Source of the DNA: Solobacterium sp.
GTDB lineage: Bacteria > Bacillota_I > Bacilli_A > Erysipelotrichales > Erysipelotrichaceae
Assembly: GCA_016291725.1 (NCBI GenBank)
Contig: JAEEYJ010000046.1
Coordinates: 1-7,165, forward strand
Length of the DNA stretch: 7,165 nucleotides
Reading direction: 5' to 3'
The position numbers and the translations under genes are program-made. The notes beneath the pieces were generated by a model. The model made no database searches, was not told the origin of the DNA, and worked only from the letters and a program-made list of their open reading frames with translations. Shown here one piece after another: positions 1 to 6,607 of this stretch. Numbering within the stretch: the stretch's first letter is position 1; every line of letters begins with the position of its first letter.

Positions 1-384
1 GATACCAGGATCACATTCAACGAAACCCGGAAGCCGATTGACCTGGATTCCTATACGAAAACCGGAAAATGCCGCGACAGGAAGGATGCCGTCTGCTATA
101 CCGAGTACAGGGACGCAGACGCAATTTACCCTCTGATCCGCAGGAAGAAGCAGACAATGCTGGAAAGGACAGTGGATATCATCGTCCAGCCGGGCATTGT
201 ACAGATCACGGACTACATGAATGACAGTGATGGATACTATCTGGTTGAGACAAAGGGAAAGCAGCTGCTTGTAAGGGTCGGGAAGGATTTCATCACATCT
301 TCTGAACTGGCAAACAAAGTGGATCCGAAGAAATTCACAATCGGAAACAATAGATTCTATAAATCAACATACCGGCTCATCTGA
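1..384 (+). CDS. C-terminal part of an unrecognised protein (5' truncated by window edge)
   Basis: The first reading frame is open from base 1 with no stop until TGA at 382-384, giving at least 127 residues. The true start therefore lies outside the window; an internal ATG at 157 is in frame but has no good ribosome site, so it is not chosen as the start. The visible part is hydrophilic, rich in Lys, Arg, Asp and Tyr, with two cysteines near residues 24 and 32 and no membrane segment. Strand-like stretches (for example VDIIVQPGIVQITDYM, then GYYLVETKGKQLLVRVG) suggest a mostly beta C-terminal domain. I do not recognise the family. The gene ends 15 bases before the acetyltransferase gene on the same strand, so the two are probably co-transcribed, but this does not reveal its function. 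Confidence 0.75.
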   Translation, partial: DTRITFNETRKPIDLDSYTKTGKCRDRKDAVCYTEYRDADAIYPLIRRKKQTMLERTVDIIVQPGIVQITDYMNDSDGYYLVETKGKQLLVRVGKDFITSSELANKVDPKKFTIGNNRFYKSTYRLI

Positions 385-399
385 TCGGGAGGACACAGC

Positions 400-1050
400 A
401 TGAACTACAGAGTGATCGATAAGGAGACCTATTACCGGAAAGGCGTATACAGGCATTTCACGGAAGACTGCAAATGCTCTGTTTCGATGACAGCGAGGCT
501 GGATGCAACGGAGCTTGCGGCTTATTCACGAAGAACGGATACCCGGTTCTATATCAATTTTCTGTATATTCTGTCCAAAGTGCTGAATTCCCGGGATGAC
601 TACAGAATGGGCTATCTGTGGCAGACGGATGAGCTGATCTGCTATGACGTGATTCATCCGACACAGTATGTTTTCCATGATGATACCGAAACCTGTACAG
701 TAGTCTACACAGAGTACTGTGAAGACTACAGTACATTCTATGCACGTGCGCTGAAGAATCTGGAAGAGGGGAAGAAGACCCGGGAATACGGACTGGATGC
801 GGCTAACCATCCAAACTGGTTTGATGCGTCATATATATCATGGCTGTCCTACGACTCCCTGAATATTGAGCTGCCTGATGGATATCTGTACTTTCTGCCG
901 ATCGTGAACTGGGGCAGATACCGTGAGGAAAACGGCAGGCTGGTCATGCCTGTCACGGTACGGCTGAATCATGCAGCGGCAGACGGTTATCTGATCGCCA
1001 ATGTGTTCCGTCTGCTGCAGCAGGAGATGGATCGTTTTGTAAAGCAATAG
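400..1050 (+). CDS. chloramphenicol acetyltransferase-like (CatA family) O-acetyltransferase
   Basis: This 216-residue protein has the full length and order of motifs of CatA enzymes, cytoplasmic trimers that transfer acetyl from acetyl-CoA to a hydroxyl of chloramphenicol. Aligned by eye with classical CATs, the catalytic histidine (His195 in CAT III numbering) is His191 in NHAAADG. Asp199 is Asp195, Ser148 is Ser144 in SYISW, and Arg18 is Arg13 in YYRKG. The N-terminal pattern NYRVID and the central FYINFLYILSKVLNS and YRMGY also match. Departures are Asn190 for the usual first His of the HHAVCDG motif and Asn170 where Thr174 is expected. The start is set by GGGAGGA at 387-393, seven bases before ATG. 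No leader peptide or attenuator like those of inducible plasmid cat genes precedes it. The fold and acetyl transfer are well supported; chloramphenicol as the real substrate is not certain, because chromosomal CatA-like proteins often have unknown substrates. Confidence 0.88.
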   Translation: MNYRVIDKETYYRKGVYRHFTEDCKCSVSMTARLDATELAAYSRRTDTRFYINFLYILSKVLNSRDDYRMGYLWQTDELICYDVIHPTQYVFHDDTETCTVVYTEYCEDYSTFYARALKNLEEGKKTREYGLDAANHPNWFDASYISWLSYDSLNIELPDGYLYFLPIVNWGRYREENGRLVMPVTVRLNHAAADGYLIANVFRLLQQEMDRFVKQ

Positions 1051-1080
1051 CACTTTCTTTCCTGAAACACCGGCACAGGC

Positions 1081-1109
1081 TTGACGTAATTTCAATCTGA
1101 TATCATAAT
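1081..1109 (+). promoter_or_regulatory. sigma-A-type promoter of the ABC exporter operon
   Basis: TTGACG at 1081-1086 and CATAAT at 1104-1109 are separated by exactly 17 bases, each matching its consensus hexamer at five of six positions. Transcription would start near 1115-1117, leaving a leader of about 45 bases before the ATPase start at 1160. The -35 box begins 31 bases after the acetyltransferase stop, so the exporter has its own promoter. Confidence 0.75.
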
Positions 1110-1120
1110 GATATCAGATT
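1094..1120. promoter_or_regulatory. perfect 27-bp palindrome, probable operator covering the -10 box
   Basis: The arms AATCTGATATCAT (1094-1106) and ATGATATCAGATT (1108-1120) are exact reverse complements around a single central A at 1107. The palindrome contains two copies of the self-complementary octamer TGATATCA (1098-1105 and 1109-1116) spaced 11 bases apart, one turn of the helix. It covers the -10 box and the presumed start point, the usual place for a repressor. It is not followed by a T-run, so it is not a terminator. The cognate regulator is unknown; the octamer is not a match to the Fur, PerR or Zur consensus boxes. Confidence 0.7.
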
Positions 1121-1159
1121 ACGGCGTATACAACGACCGCAGAAGGAGTACTGCAGCAT

Positions 1160-1888
1160 ATGAGCGAACAGGCAATGCTTGACATCAGGAACTATTCGAA
1201 GACCTACGGAGAAGGGAAGAAAGCAGCGGACAACGTATCACTGTCCGTTATGGGCGGTGATATCTACGGCTTCATCGGGCACAACGGTGCGGGTAAATCA
1301 ACTACAATCCGTGCGGTTGTCGGTGTCCTTGACTTTACAGAGGGAGAAATATACATCGATGGTCATTCTGTTAAGGATGACCCTTTGGCGTGCAAACGGA
1401 TCACAGCCTATATCCCGGACAACCCGGATCTGTATGAGAACCTCACCGGTATACAGTATCTGAATTTCATAGCGGATGTATTCGGCATCAGTGCACAGGA
1501 GCGGGAAGAGCGCATCCGGAAATACGCAGAAACATTCGAGATTACGGATGCACTGGGCGATCTGATCGGTTCCTATTCCCATGGTATGAAGCAGAAGGTG
1601 GCGATCATCTCCGCACTGATCCACAATCCCCGGCTTCTGGTCCTGGATGAACCGTTTGTCGGTCTGGATCCCAAGGCAGCCTTTACCCTGAAGGAAATCA
1701 TGCACGAGATGTGCGCGAAGGGTGCTGCAGTGTTCTTCTCCACGCATGTGCTGGATGTAGCGGAAAAACTGTGCAACAAGGTAGCGATCATCAAGCAGGG
1801 AAGGATCCTCTTCTCCGGGACAATGGAAGAATTCACGGAAGGCCATTCCCTGGAGGAAGCGTTCCTGGAGGCTGACAATGGAGAATGA
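1160..1888 (+). CDS. ABC exporter ATP-binding protein (EcsA/CcmA-like subfamily)
   Basis: This 242-residue protein is a single, complete nucleotide-binding domain that would power export through the membrane protein encoded next. The Walker A loop is GHNGAGKST at residues 40-48, the signature motif is YSHGMKQK at 139-146, Walker B is LLVLDEP at 159-165, the D-loop is GLDP at 168-171 and the H-loop histidine is His196 in FSTHVLD. The Q-loop reads AYIPDNPDLYENLTG (83-97), with an acidic residue instead of Gln; this is common in the drug and antibiotic exporter group of ABC-2 systems. All catalytic residues are intact. The start follows AGAAGGAG at 1141-1148, with an 11-base spacer. Expression is probably driven by the promoter and palindrome just upstream. 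Its last codons overlap the permease start by 11 bases. The exported substrate cannot be read from the sequence. Confidence 0.95.
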   Translation: MSEQAMLDIRNYSKTYGEGKKAADNVSLSVMGGDIYGFIGHNGAGKSTTIRAVVGVLDFTEGEIYIDGHSVKDDPLACKRITAYIPDNPDLYENLTGIQYLNFIADVFGISAQEREERIRKYAETFEITDALGDLIGSYSHGMKQKVAIISALIHNPRLLVLDEPFVGLDPKAAFTLKEIMHEMCAKGAAVFFSTHVLDVAEKLCNKVAIIKQGRILFSGTMEEFTEGHSLEEAFLEADNGE

Positions 1889-3479
1889 GATCCTGCTGCT
1901 GAAAACACTGCTTCTGTCTACCAGCCAGAGGAACATCTATAAATACTGCAGGGACAAAAAGAAGCGCAGCAAGATCGTAGGAAACATGGTAGGCACTGCA
2001 GTGCTGTATCTGCTGCTGATGGGCTACTGTGTCCTCACCTGTGTCGGCTACGGACTGATCGGCATCATCCGTACAGTACCGGTAATGTGCGCTTTGACCA
2101 TCAGTGTTCTGGCTTTCATGTTCACGTTCATCAAGACCAACGGTTATCTGTTCAACTTCAAGGAATACGATATGCTGATGGCACTCCCGTTCGAATCGAA
2201 GAGTGTTGCCGGCTCCCGCTTCCTGTACATGTATATCAAGAGCCTGCCCTGGTATCTGAGCATTGCCGTCGCGATGCTGATCGGCTACGGCATCTATGCT
2301 TCACCGGCGTGGTTTGTTTATCCGCTCTGGCTCATTCTTTCGCTGCTTCTGCCGTTGATTCCGATGCTGGGCGCTGCCTTCCTGGGCTTCCTGATTGCCC
2401 GGATCAGCAGCGGCTTCCGGAAGACCAATATCATTCAGACTGTACTCACGATCACTCTGGCGATTCTGGCGTTTTTCCTGCGCTTCATCATCTCGGCGCT
2501 GTTCCAGAACAATCAAGTGGAATACACACTGGAAACAATCTCCGGGATGATGGACAGTGCAGCTGCCAAATACCCGCCTGCAGGATGGTTCGCGGACGCA
2601 GTCACCAAGCACTCCCTGTCCAGCGCACTGCTGCTGGCCGGTGTGAGCGTTCTGCTGTTCACCGTTGTCTTCCGGATTGTCGGCCGTTCCTACCGGACCA
2701 TCAACTCAGCGCTCAGATCACGCGCGGCTTCCCGAAACTACCGGATGTCCTCCCTGAAGAAGCACAGTGTCCTGAATGCGATTGCTTTCAAGGAGTTCAA
2801 GCGTATGACCGGCTCCCCTGTGTATATGACCAACGGCGGGCTGGGTATGATCCTTGCGGCATTGCTGGGAGTCATTACACTGATCCTCGGCTTTGACAGA
2901 ATTACAGCCATAGTCACTTCCGGAGCAATGACCGACAGCTCTATACTGCAGCCGGCCATCCCGTTCATCATCCACCTCTTCATCGGCATGGAGGCTACGA
3001 CAGCCTGTTCACCTTCACTGGAAGGGAAGAACTACTGGATCGTCCAGAGCCTGCCGATCGACAGGAAAACCCTGTACCGGGGCAAAATGCTGTTCAATAT
3101 GTACCTGGCTGTACCGTTCATGCTGTTTGCGACCCTGTGCATGTGTGTCTCCGCAAAAGTACCCGTGCTGAATACCGTGCTCTATCTGATTCTCGGCTGT
3201 GCCCTGTGTGCCTTTTCTACCGCATGGGGATGTGTCTGCGGTGTGAAGCATATGCGGCTGGACTGGGAAAACGAGATTGAGGTCGTCAAGCAGGGAACAG
3301 CAGTTACGGTCTATCTGCTTCCGAATATGTTTGCCGTCATGATCCTGGTCTTCCTGATGGTGATCCTGGGATTGCGCATGAGCCATCAACTGCTCGCACT
3401 CATCATGATCCTGGCCGCTTCCGTACTGGCAGCACTCAGCTATCTGAAGGTCATGGCCCTTGCCCGCAGGGATGTGTAG
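1878..3479 (+). CDS. large ABC-2 type exporter permease, about 12 transmembrane segments
   Basis: This 533-residue integral membrane protein should be the transport channel of the preceding ATPase. Hydrophobic segments lie near residues 36-57, 66-86, 125-143, 148-173, 185-208, 248-268, 321-340, 357-376, 406-426, 432-456, 474-499 and 504-527, in two halves of six joined by a basic cytoplasmic-looking linker (about 270-312). Each half carries a related loop: EYDMLMALPFESKSVAGSR at 96-114 and EGKNYWIVQSLPIDRKTLYR at 382-401. This points to an internal duplication, so one chain would serve as both halves of the pore. The size and the paired LP loops resemble the large permeases annotated as putative ABC-2 exporters in Firmicutes. 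The start at 1878 has GGAGG at 1867-1871 with a six-base spacer inside the ATPase gene, giving tight translational coupling. The substrate is unknown. Confidence 0.88.
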   Translation: MENEILLLKTLLLSTSQRNIYKYCRDKKKRSKIVGNMVGTAVLYLLLMGYCVLTCVGYGLIGIIRTVPVMCALTISVLAFMFTFIKTNGYLFNFKEYDMLMALPFESKSVAGSRFLYMYIKSLPWYLSIAVAMLIGYGIYASPAWFVYPLWLILSLLLPLIPMLGAAFLGFLIARISSGFRKTNIIQTVLTITLAILAFFLRFIISALFQNNQVEYTLETISGMMDSAAAKYPPAGWFADAVTKHSLSSALLLAGVSVLLFTVVFRIVGRSYRTINSALRSRAASRNYRMSSLKKHSVLNAIAFKEFKRMTGSPVYMTNGGLGMILAALLGVITLILGFDRITAIVTSGAMTDSSILQPAIPFIIHLFIGMEATTACSPSLEGKNYWIVQSLPIDRKTLYRGKMLFNMYLAVPFMLFATLCMCVSAKVPVLNTVLYLILGCALCAFSTAWGCVCGVKHMRLDWENEIEVVKQGTAVTVYLLPNMFAVMILVFLMVILGLRMSHQLLALIMILAASVLAALSYLKVMALARRDV

Positions 3480-3553
3480 TGCTGGTAAAACAGAAGCTGA
3501 AACAGTATTATGAAAACAGTATGTACACAGCCGTTCAGTGGGATGATCACTGA
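3479..3553 (+). CDS. possible 24-codon small ORF coupled to the permease stop
   Basis: A GTG at 3479-3481 shares its first base with the permease stop TAG (sequence TAGTG) and opens a 24-codon frame ending at TGA 3551-3553. AGGGA at 3468-3472 lies six bases upstream and could act as its ribosome site. The peptide begins LVKQKLKQYYENS, is basic at first and acidic at the end, and has no signal or membrane segment. It may be a real micro-gene, a remnant of a longer gene, or chance. It resembles nothing I recognise. Confidence 0.25.
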   Translation: MLVKQKLKQYYENSMYTAVQWDDH

Positions 3554-3554
3554 A
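3534..3554. other. short hairpin between permease and lipoprotein genes
   Basis: TTCAGTG (3534-3540) and CACTGAA (3548-3554) pair perfectly around a seven-base loop. No T-run follows, so it is unlikely to stop transcription. It could shape mRNA stability or processing between the exporter and lipoprotein genes, or be chance. Confidence 0.3.
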
Positions 3555-3589
3555 TTCCGGGACAGAATGCATAACAGGAGGAGAACGTT

Positions 3590-5359
3590 ATGAAAACCAT
3601 AAAGCGTCTGCTGATGCCTGCAGCACTTTGCCTGATTCTCTACGGCTGTCAGGAGAGTCCCCAGCCGGAAGCCGGACCGGATCCGGAAACAGCGATGGAG
3701 AACTTCCTGGCCAAGGTAGAGGCAGGGAACTACATCATGAACGCGGAAGACTATCTGGTCACTACGGTATCTTCCAGGGACCAGGTTGCTTTTGAGTATG
3801 TAGAAGACATGTACAACGACTTTGTTGCCATGAGCGTCAACAATGAGTCATTCCAGGGATTCCTTGAAGAAGACGGACTGAGCGAAGTAGCGTTCCTCGG
3901 GGAAGGGCAGGCCGTGGATGCTGCGAAGAGCCGGCTTCTGAACTACTGGCTGGACGACAGTGTTTCCGACGGCAATATCTGGAACCTGTTCTACAACGTA
4001 CCGGATGAACCTCTGAAATTCATGTCCCATGAGGATGCTGTAAAACAGAGCCTGCTGAAATTCGTAGGCTACAATGAAAACGCCCTCCGGCTGATGCAGG
4101 ATGTCTATCTGATCCTGGACAAGGAAGATCCGGATACTGCACATCTGCAGGCTGTTGTGGATGATGATGTCGTTGCCCGGGTCTACTACGATGACATTGA
4201 TCTGGAAATCACCTTCGGCAATGCCGCCAGCAACCCTCTGGCGGATGCCTGGATGAGCAATCCTGTCTATCCGGAAGCCAGAACCGGCTGGACAGAAGGG
4301 GATGAATTCGTCTTCAATTCCGTGTTCCTGCCGGGCTACGGCCTTGATGCTGTACCGTTCCCGCCTTTTGCAAGCTATGCACTGGCAGTCGACCAGGAAA
4401 ACTTTGTATGGGACGATATGGTCAGGATGCGTGATTCCCACGCAACGGAAGGGAATCTTGCCGAGTACATTGAGATACTGAAGAAGAACGGATTCAGTGA
4501 ATTCAAGGAAACCGCGGAAGACGGAACAGAACAGATTTCCTACCGCAAACTGCTCCGGGAAGCGTACAAGTGCTGGTCCTCCATCCATGTGGACTATGAT
4601 AACGGCTTCAACCTGACGGCTGAAAAGTACTATGACTTCCCGGTATATGATGACCTGGCTGCCATCAACGATACCATCGGACGCATCGGGTATCCGGCAC
4701 TCCCGGAATCAGAGAACTTCACTGCGTACCACGCCACGGACAGAGCGGTGGAGATGACGGAATCCTGGCTGTATTTCTTCGATTATGACCTTGGACTGTA
4801 TGTAGATATCGACTACAGTGACCGTGAGAAGACAGAGGCCTATCTGAAGGCGTATGAAGAAACGCTCGCAGACGCAGGCTTCCATCCGGTCAAGGCAGAC
4901 GAGGAAGAGGAAGCGGACTACTATGAATCGGAGAACGGCTTCTACAGCTTCCGCTATCAGTTCCTGGATGAAGGAAAGGTTAGTCTGCTGTTCAAGTCAG
5001 AGAAGTATACGACTGCAGCAGAAGCAGAAGAGATGATCGCTGATGCCGGCTTCCCGGCCATCAATCTGACGGAACCGCTGGCTGTACGGGATCTGAAGCT
5101 GTTCCGGAAAGTACGCAACGGACAGGATCTGAAGGCATTCATTACCGTCAGCCAGACTTTCGAAAGCGCTGAAAAGGCAGAAGAATTCCTGAATGCCTAT
5201 GAAGAACAGCTGAACAATGCCGGCTTTGACAGAACGAACCCGGAGCTTGTCGGCAGTCTGAAGCAGATTGCGCTCTACAACGAAGAAAAGAGCATGTACG
5301 TCGGCCTTGACTACTTTGCGGAACAGGCACTGGTCAACTTTGACTTCTATGCAGAATAG
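3590..5359 (+). CDS. large acidic lipoprotein with repeated C-terminal modules
   Basis: This 589-residue protein has a lipoprotein signal: a basic MKTIKRLL start, a hydrophobic stretch, and the lipobox LYGC with the lipidated cysteine at residue 20. The mature protein should be anchored to the outer face of the membrane by a short Ser/Pro/Glu-rich linker. It is strongly acidic, including DEEEEAD at 437-443, and rich in Tyr and Phe. The N-terminal part (about 32-250) is unrecognised. The C-terminal part contains three related modules (about 257-350, 356-472 and 476-589), each with a helix ending in a Gly-Phe pair followed by strands. The start is set by AGGAGGAG at 3576-3583, six bases before ATG. 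It follows the exporter permease by 110 bases with no convincing terminator, so it could be an exporter partner, but its function and binding target are unknown. Confidence 0.85.
   Translation: MKTIKRLLMPAALCLILYGCQESPQPEAGPDPETAMENFLAKVEAGNYIMNAEDYLVTTVSSRDQVAFEYVEDMYNDFVAMSVNNESFQGFLEEDGLSEVAFLGEGQAVDAAKSRLLNYWLDDSVSDGNIWNLFYNVPDEPLKFMSHEDAVKQSLLKFVGYNENALRLMQDVYLILDKEDPDTAHLQAVVDDDVVARVYYDDIDLEITFGNAASNPLADAWMSNPVYPEARTGWTEGDEFVFNSVFLPGYGLDAVPFPPFASYALAVDQENFVWDDMVRMRDSHATEGNLAEYIEILKKNGFSEFKETAEDGTEQISYRKLLREAYKCWSSIHVDYDNGFNLTAEKYYDFPVYDDLAAINDTIGRIGYPALPESENFTAYHATDRAVEMTESWLYFFDYDLGLYVDIDYSDREKTEAYLKAYEETLADAGFHPVKADEEEEADYYESENGFYSFRYQFLDEGKVSLLFKSEKYTTAAEAEEMIADAGFPAINLTEPLAVRDLKLFRKVRNGQDLKAFITVSQTFESAEKAEEFLNAYEEQLNNAGFDRTNPELVGSLKQIALYNEEKSMYVGLDYFAEQALVNFDFYAE
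4358..5356 (+). repeat. three diverged protein modules in the lipoprotein
   Basis: At protein level the segments around residues 257-350, 356-472 and 476-589 align. Module 2 has AYLKAYEETLADAGFHPV and module 3 has EFLNAYEEQLNNAGFDRT at the same place; module 1 has EYIEILKKNGFSEF. The module starts also match (IGRIGYPALPE against IADAGFPAINL, with VPFPPF in module 1). So do the final strands (YYESENGFYSFRYQF against LYNEEKSMYVGLDYF). The DNA itself is not visibly repeated, so the duplications are old. Module 1 is the most diverged. Confidence 0.65.
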
Positions 5360-5394
5360 CCGGCAACGAGCCTGAAGGACAATACAGCGTAAAG

Positions 5395-5426
5395 AAGCCC
5401 TGTCCGGGAAGACAGGGCTTTTCTTT
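5395..5426. terminator. bidirectional Rho-independent terminator
   Basis: AAGCCCTGTC (5395-5404) and GACAGGGCTT (5411-5420) form a perfect 10-bp GC-rich stem with a six-base loop. It is followed by TTCTTT on the plus strand. On the minus strand the stem is followed by CTTT after its own TT. It lies 35 bases past the lipoprotein stop and 43 bases past the end of the leftward PPC gene, so it can serve both converging units. Confidence 0.88.
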
Positions 5427-5469
5427 GTGTCTGGATATACTGATGAACGGGGGAAACAGTTATGCATGA

Positions 5470-5892
5470 TCAGTTGAACCTGTACTGGTTCAGACCGAGC
5501 TCTTCGTTGAATACCCTGTCGACTTCTCCATCAATGATCCGGATCACCATTTCACATGTGGCACTGATCACTGCTCTGTTCAGGTGGCCGCCGAACACCT
5601 GCCCCTTGTCATTGCCTGCGCTCAGGTGCAGATGCGCATAATAGGCACCGTTCATCGTATTGATGGTCCCGGCCAGCGAGACGATTTCATAATTGCCGGT
5701 AAAGTGATTAGCATAGTACTTCTTTTCAGCCGGATCGAAGACACCGACCGTGAAGTCATTGGTTGCCCCGAGCGCGCTGACGGATGCGAGCTGGATGTGC
5801 TCCTGTTCCGCGACTTTCTGCATCTCTTCGAGAATCTCTTCGCCCGGATCCATCCGGATAATGACCGTATCCTTGAAACGTCTGTACTCCAT
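5470..5892 (-). CDS. PPC (DUF296) domain protein
   Basis: The 140-residue product is one complete PPC/DUF296 domain, the fold found alone in bacteria and archaea and fused to AT-hooks in plant nuclear proteins. It opens with YRRFKDTVIIRMDPGEEILE, followed by IQLASVSALGATNDFTVGVFD, the typical helix and then Gly-Ala turn. The family's histidine cluster is HLHLSAGNDKGQVFGGHL, with His87, His89 and His103, which can form a metal site in a trimer. No AT-hook or other DNA-binding extension is present, so the label DNA-binding would be by family name only; its biochemical role is unknown. The start is fixed by the strong AAGGAGGT at 5899-5906, six bases upstream. The frame continues open further upstream, but that stretch lies inside the neighbouring gene. 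It is the second gene of a leftward operon with the YhhN-like gene, 23 bases downstream of it. Confidence 0.88.
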   Translation of the reverse strand: MEYRRFKDTVIIRMDPGEEILEEMQKVAEQEHIQLASVSALGATNDFTVGVFDPAEKKYYANHFTGNYEIVSLAGTINTMNGAYYAHLHLSAGNDKGQVFGGHLNRAVISATCEMVIRIIDGEVDRVFNEELGLNQYRFN

Positions 5893-5898
5893 GTTTTT

Positions 5899-5906
5899 AC
5901 CTCCTT
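5899..5906 (-). promoter_or_regulatory. strong ribosome binding site that fixes the PPC gene start
   Basis: Read on the minus strand, AAGGAGGT lies six bases before the ATG at 5892. It decides the start against longer in-frame versions that would run back into the YhhN-like gene. It sits in the 23-base gap between the two genes. Confidence 0.85.
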
Positions 5907-5915
5907 GAATGGAAA

Positions 5916-6593
5916 TCAGTAGAACAATGACCAGGCAATCATCATCTGACCGATGTAGTACAGCGTCAGATTGGTGATCCGCAGGGAAAACTTCGTAGTA
6001 CCGGAGAAGGTATTGAAGATCAGTACCACATCGGACAGTGTGAACAGCACTGCACCGACCGCATAGATGATGGAGCGTCTGTTCGGTATGTGGAATGCAA
6101 TGCCCAGGGCGATCGCCGTCATGATGAATACCGCACCCAGGTAGAAAACACCGAAGACCTTGAATGCTTTCTTGACTTCCATGGTCCTGAAGATATAGGT
6201 GAGCAGGGCAGCCGCCGCAAGTGCACCGCCAATGGCGCAGGGCCAGACCCATGCATACCTTGCCTGGGGAATGAGTGCCAGCAGATAGATGATATGCCCG
6301 ATGAGGAAGGCGACGATTCCAGCCAGGAAGATCTTCTGTCCGGACCTGGGGAATACAAAGCGCAGATTCAGCAGCACATCACCGATCAGTCCGAACAGAA
6401 GACCGATGAAGAACAGCCGGTTGAAGGGATTGTTTACGGTCATCCAGGCAGTGTATCCGATGATTACGAACATCAGGGAGGCACTGCCTTTCAGGAGGTC
6501 CGCCGGCAGATACTTTTCTTCGTGTTCCACCTTGATGAAAAGGAACTGAAGAAGGAAACCGATCACGGTCAGTACAGGTACTGCTTTGTTCAT
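5916..6593 (-). CDS. YhhN/TMEM86 family membrane protein, lysoplasmalogenase-like
   Basis: This 225-residue protein has about eight membrane segments (near residues 5-21, 36-53, 59-78, 88-108, 114-134, 146-168, 174-194 and 205-224), the usual size and layout of the YhhN family. In animals the TMEM86B member hydrolyses the vinyl ether bond of lysoplasmalogens. The conserved acidic pair is present: Asp72 in GLIGDVLLNL and Asp188 in VLFTLSDVVLIF. The family's GH..Y motif (GHIIYLLAL, His100) and a C-terminal YYIGQMMIAWS (from Tyr212) are also present. Plasmalogens do occur in anaerobic Firmicutes, so the activity is plausible but not shown. The ATG at 6593 follows AGAGG at 6601-6605. The frame is open upstream to about 7061, but that extension is Cys-rich, low in coding character and lies behind a TATAAT box, so it is excluded. 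It is first in an operon with the PPC gene. Confidence 0.85.
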   Translation of the reverse strand: MNKAVPVLTVIGFLLQFLFIKVEHEEKYLPADLLKGSASLMFVIIGYTAWMTVNNPFNRLFFIGLLFGLIGDVLLNLRFVFPRSGQKIFLAGIVAFLIGHIIYLLALIPQARYAWVWPCAIGGALAAAALLTYIFRTMEVKKAFKVFGVFYLGAVFIMTAIALGIAFHIPNRRSIIYAVGAVLFTLSDVVLIFNTFSGTTKFSLRITNLTLYYIGQMMIAWSLFY

Positions 6594-6600
6594 ATGAAAA

Positions 6601-6605
6601 CCTCT
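6601..6605 (-). promoter_or_regulatory. ribosome binding site of the YhhN-like gene
   Basis: On the minus strand AGAGG precedes the ATG at 6593 by seven bases. It supports the 225-residue start over the long upstream extension of the same frame. Confidence 0.6.
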
Positions 6606-6607
6606 GT

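Noticed and set aside
385..399. Translational attenuator of the kind found in inducible cat genes
   Set aside because: The 15-base gap holds only the ribosome site; there is no leader peptide and no hairpin masking it.
1094..1120. Fur, PerR or Zur box, or a terminator
   Set aside because: The single-base centre recalls the Fur family layout, but the arms do not match those consensus sequences. There is no T-run for a terminator.
1105..1133. Possible opposite-strand promoter in the palindrome (TTGTAT, 17 bases, CATTAT on the minus strand)
   Set aside because: Both hexamers are weak and it would only transcribe antisense to the acetyltransferase gene; the symmetry of the palindrome explains the -10-like half.
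1298..1936. 212-codon minus-strand frame across the ATPase gene
   Set aside because: It lies opposite an intact, motif-complete ATPase and shows no domain or ribosome site.
2087..2896. 269-codon frame inside the permease gene
   Set aside because: It overlaps a clear membrane protein in another frame; its His/Pro/Arg-rich composition is typical of an out-of-frame reading.
5470..6252. Extended minus-strand frame of the PPC gene (260 codons)
   Set aside because: The extension lies inside the YhhN-like gene in another frame and has no ribosome site, whereas ATG at 5892 has AAGGAGGT.
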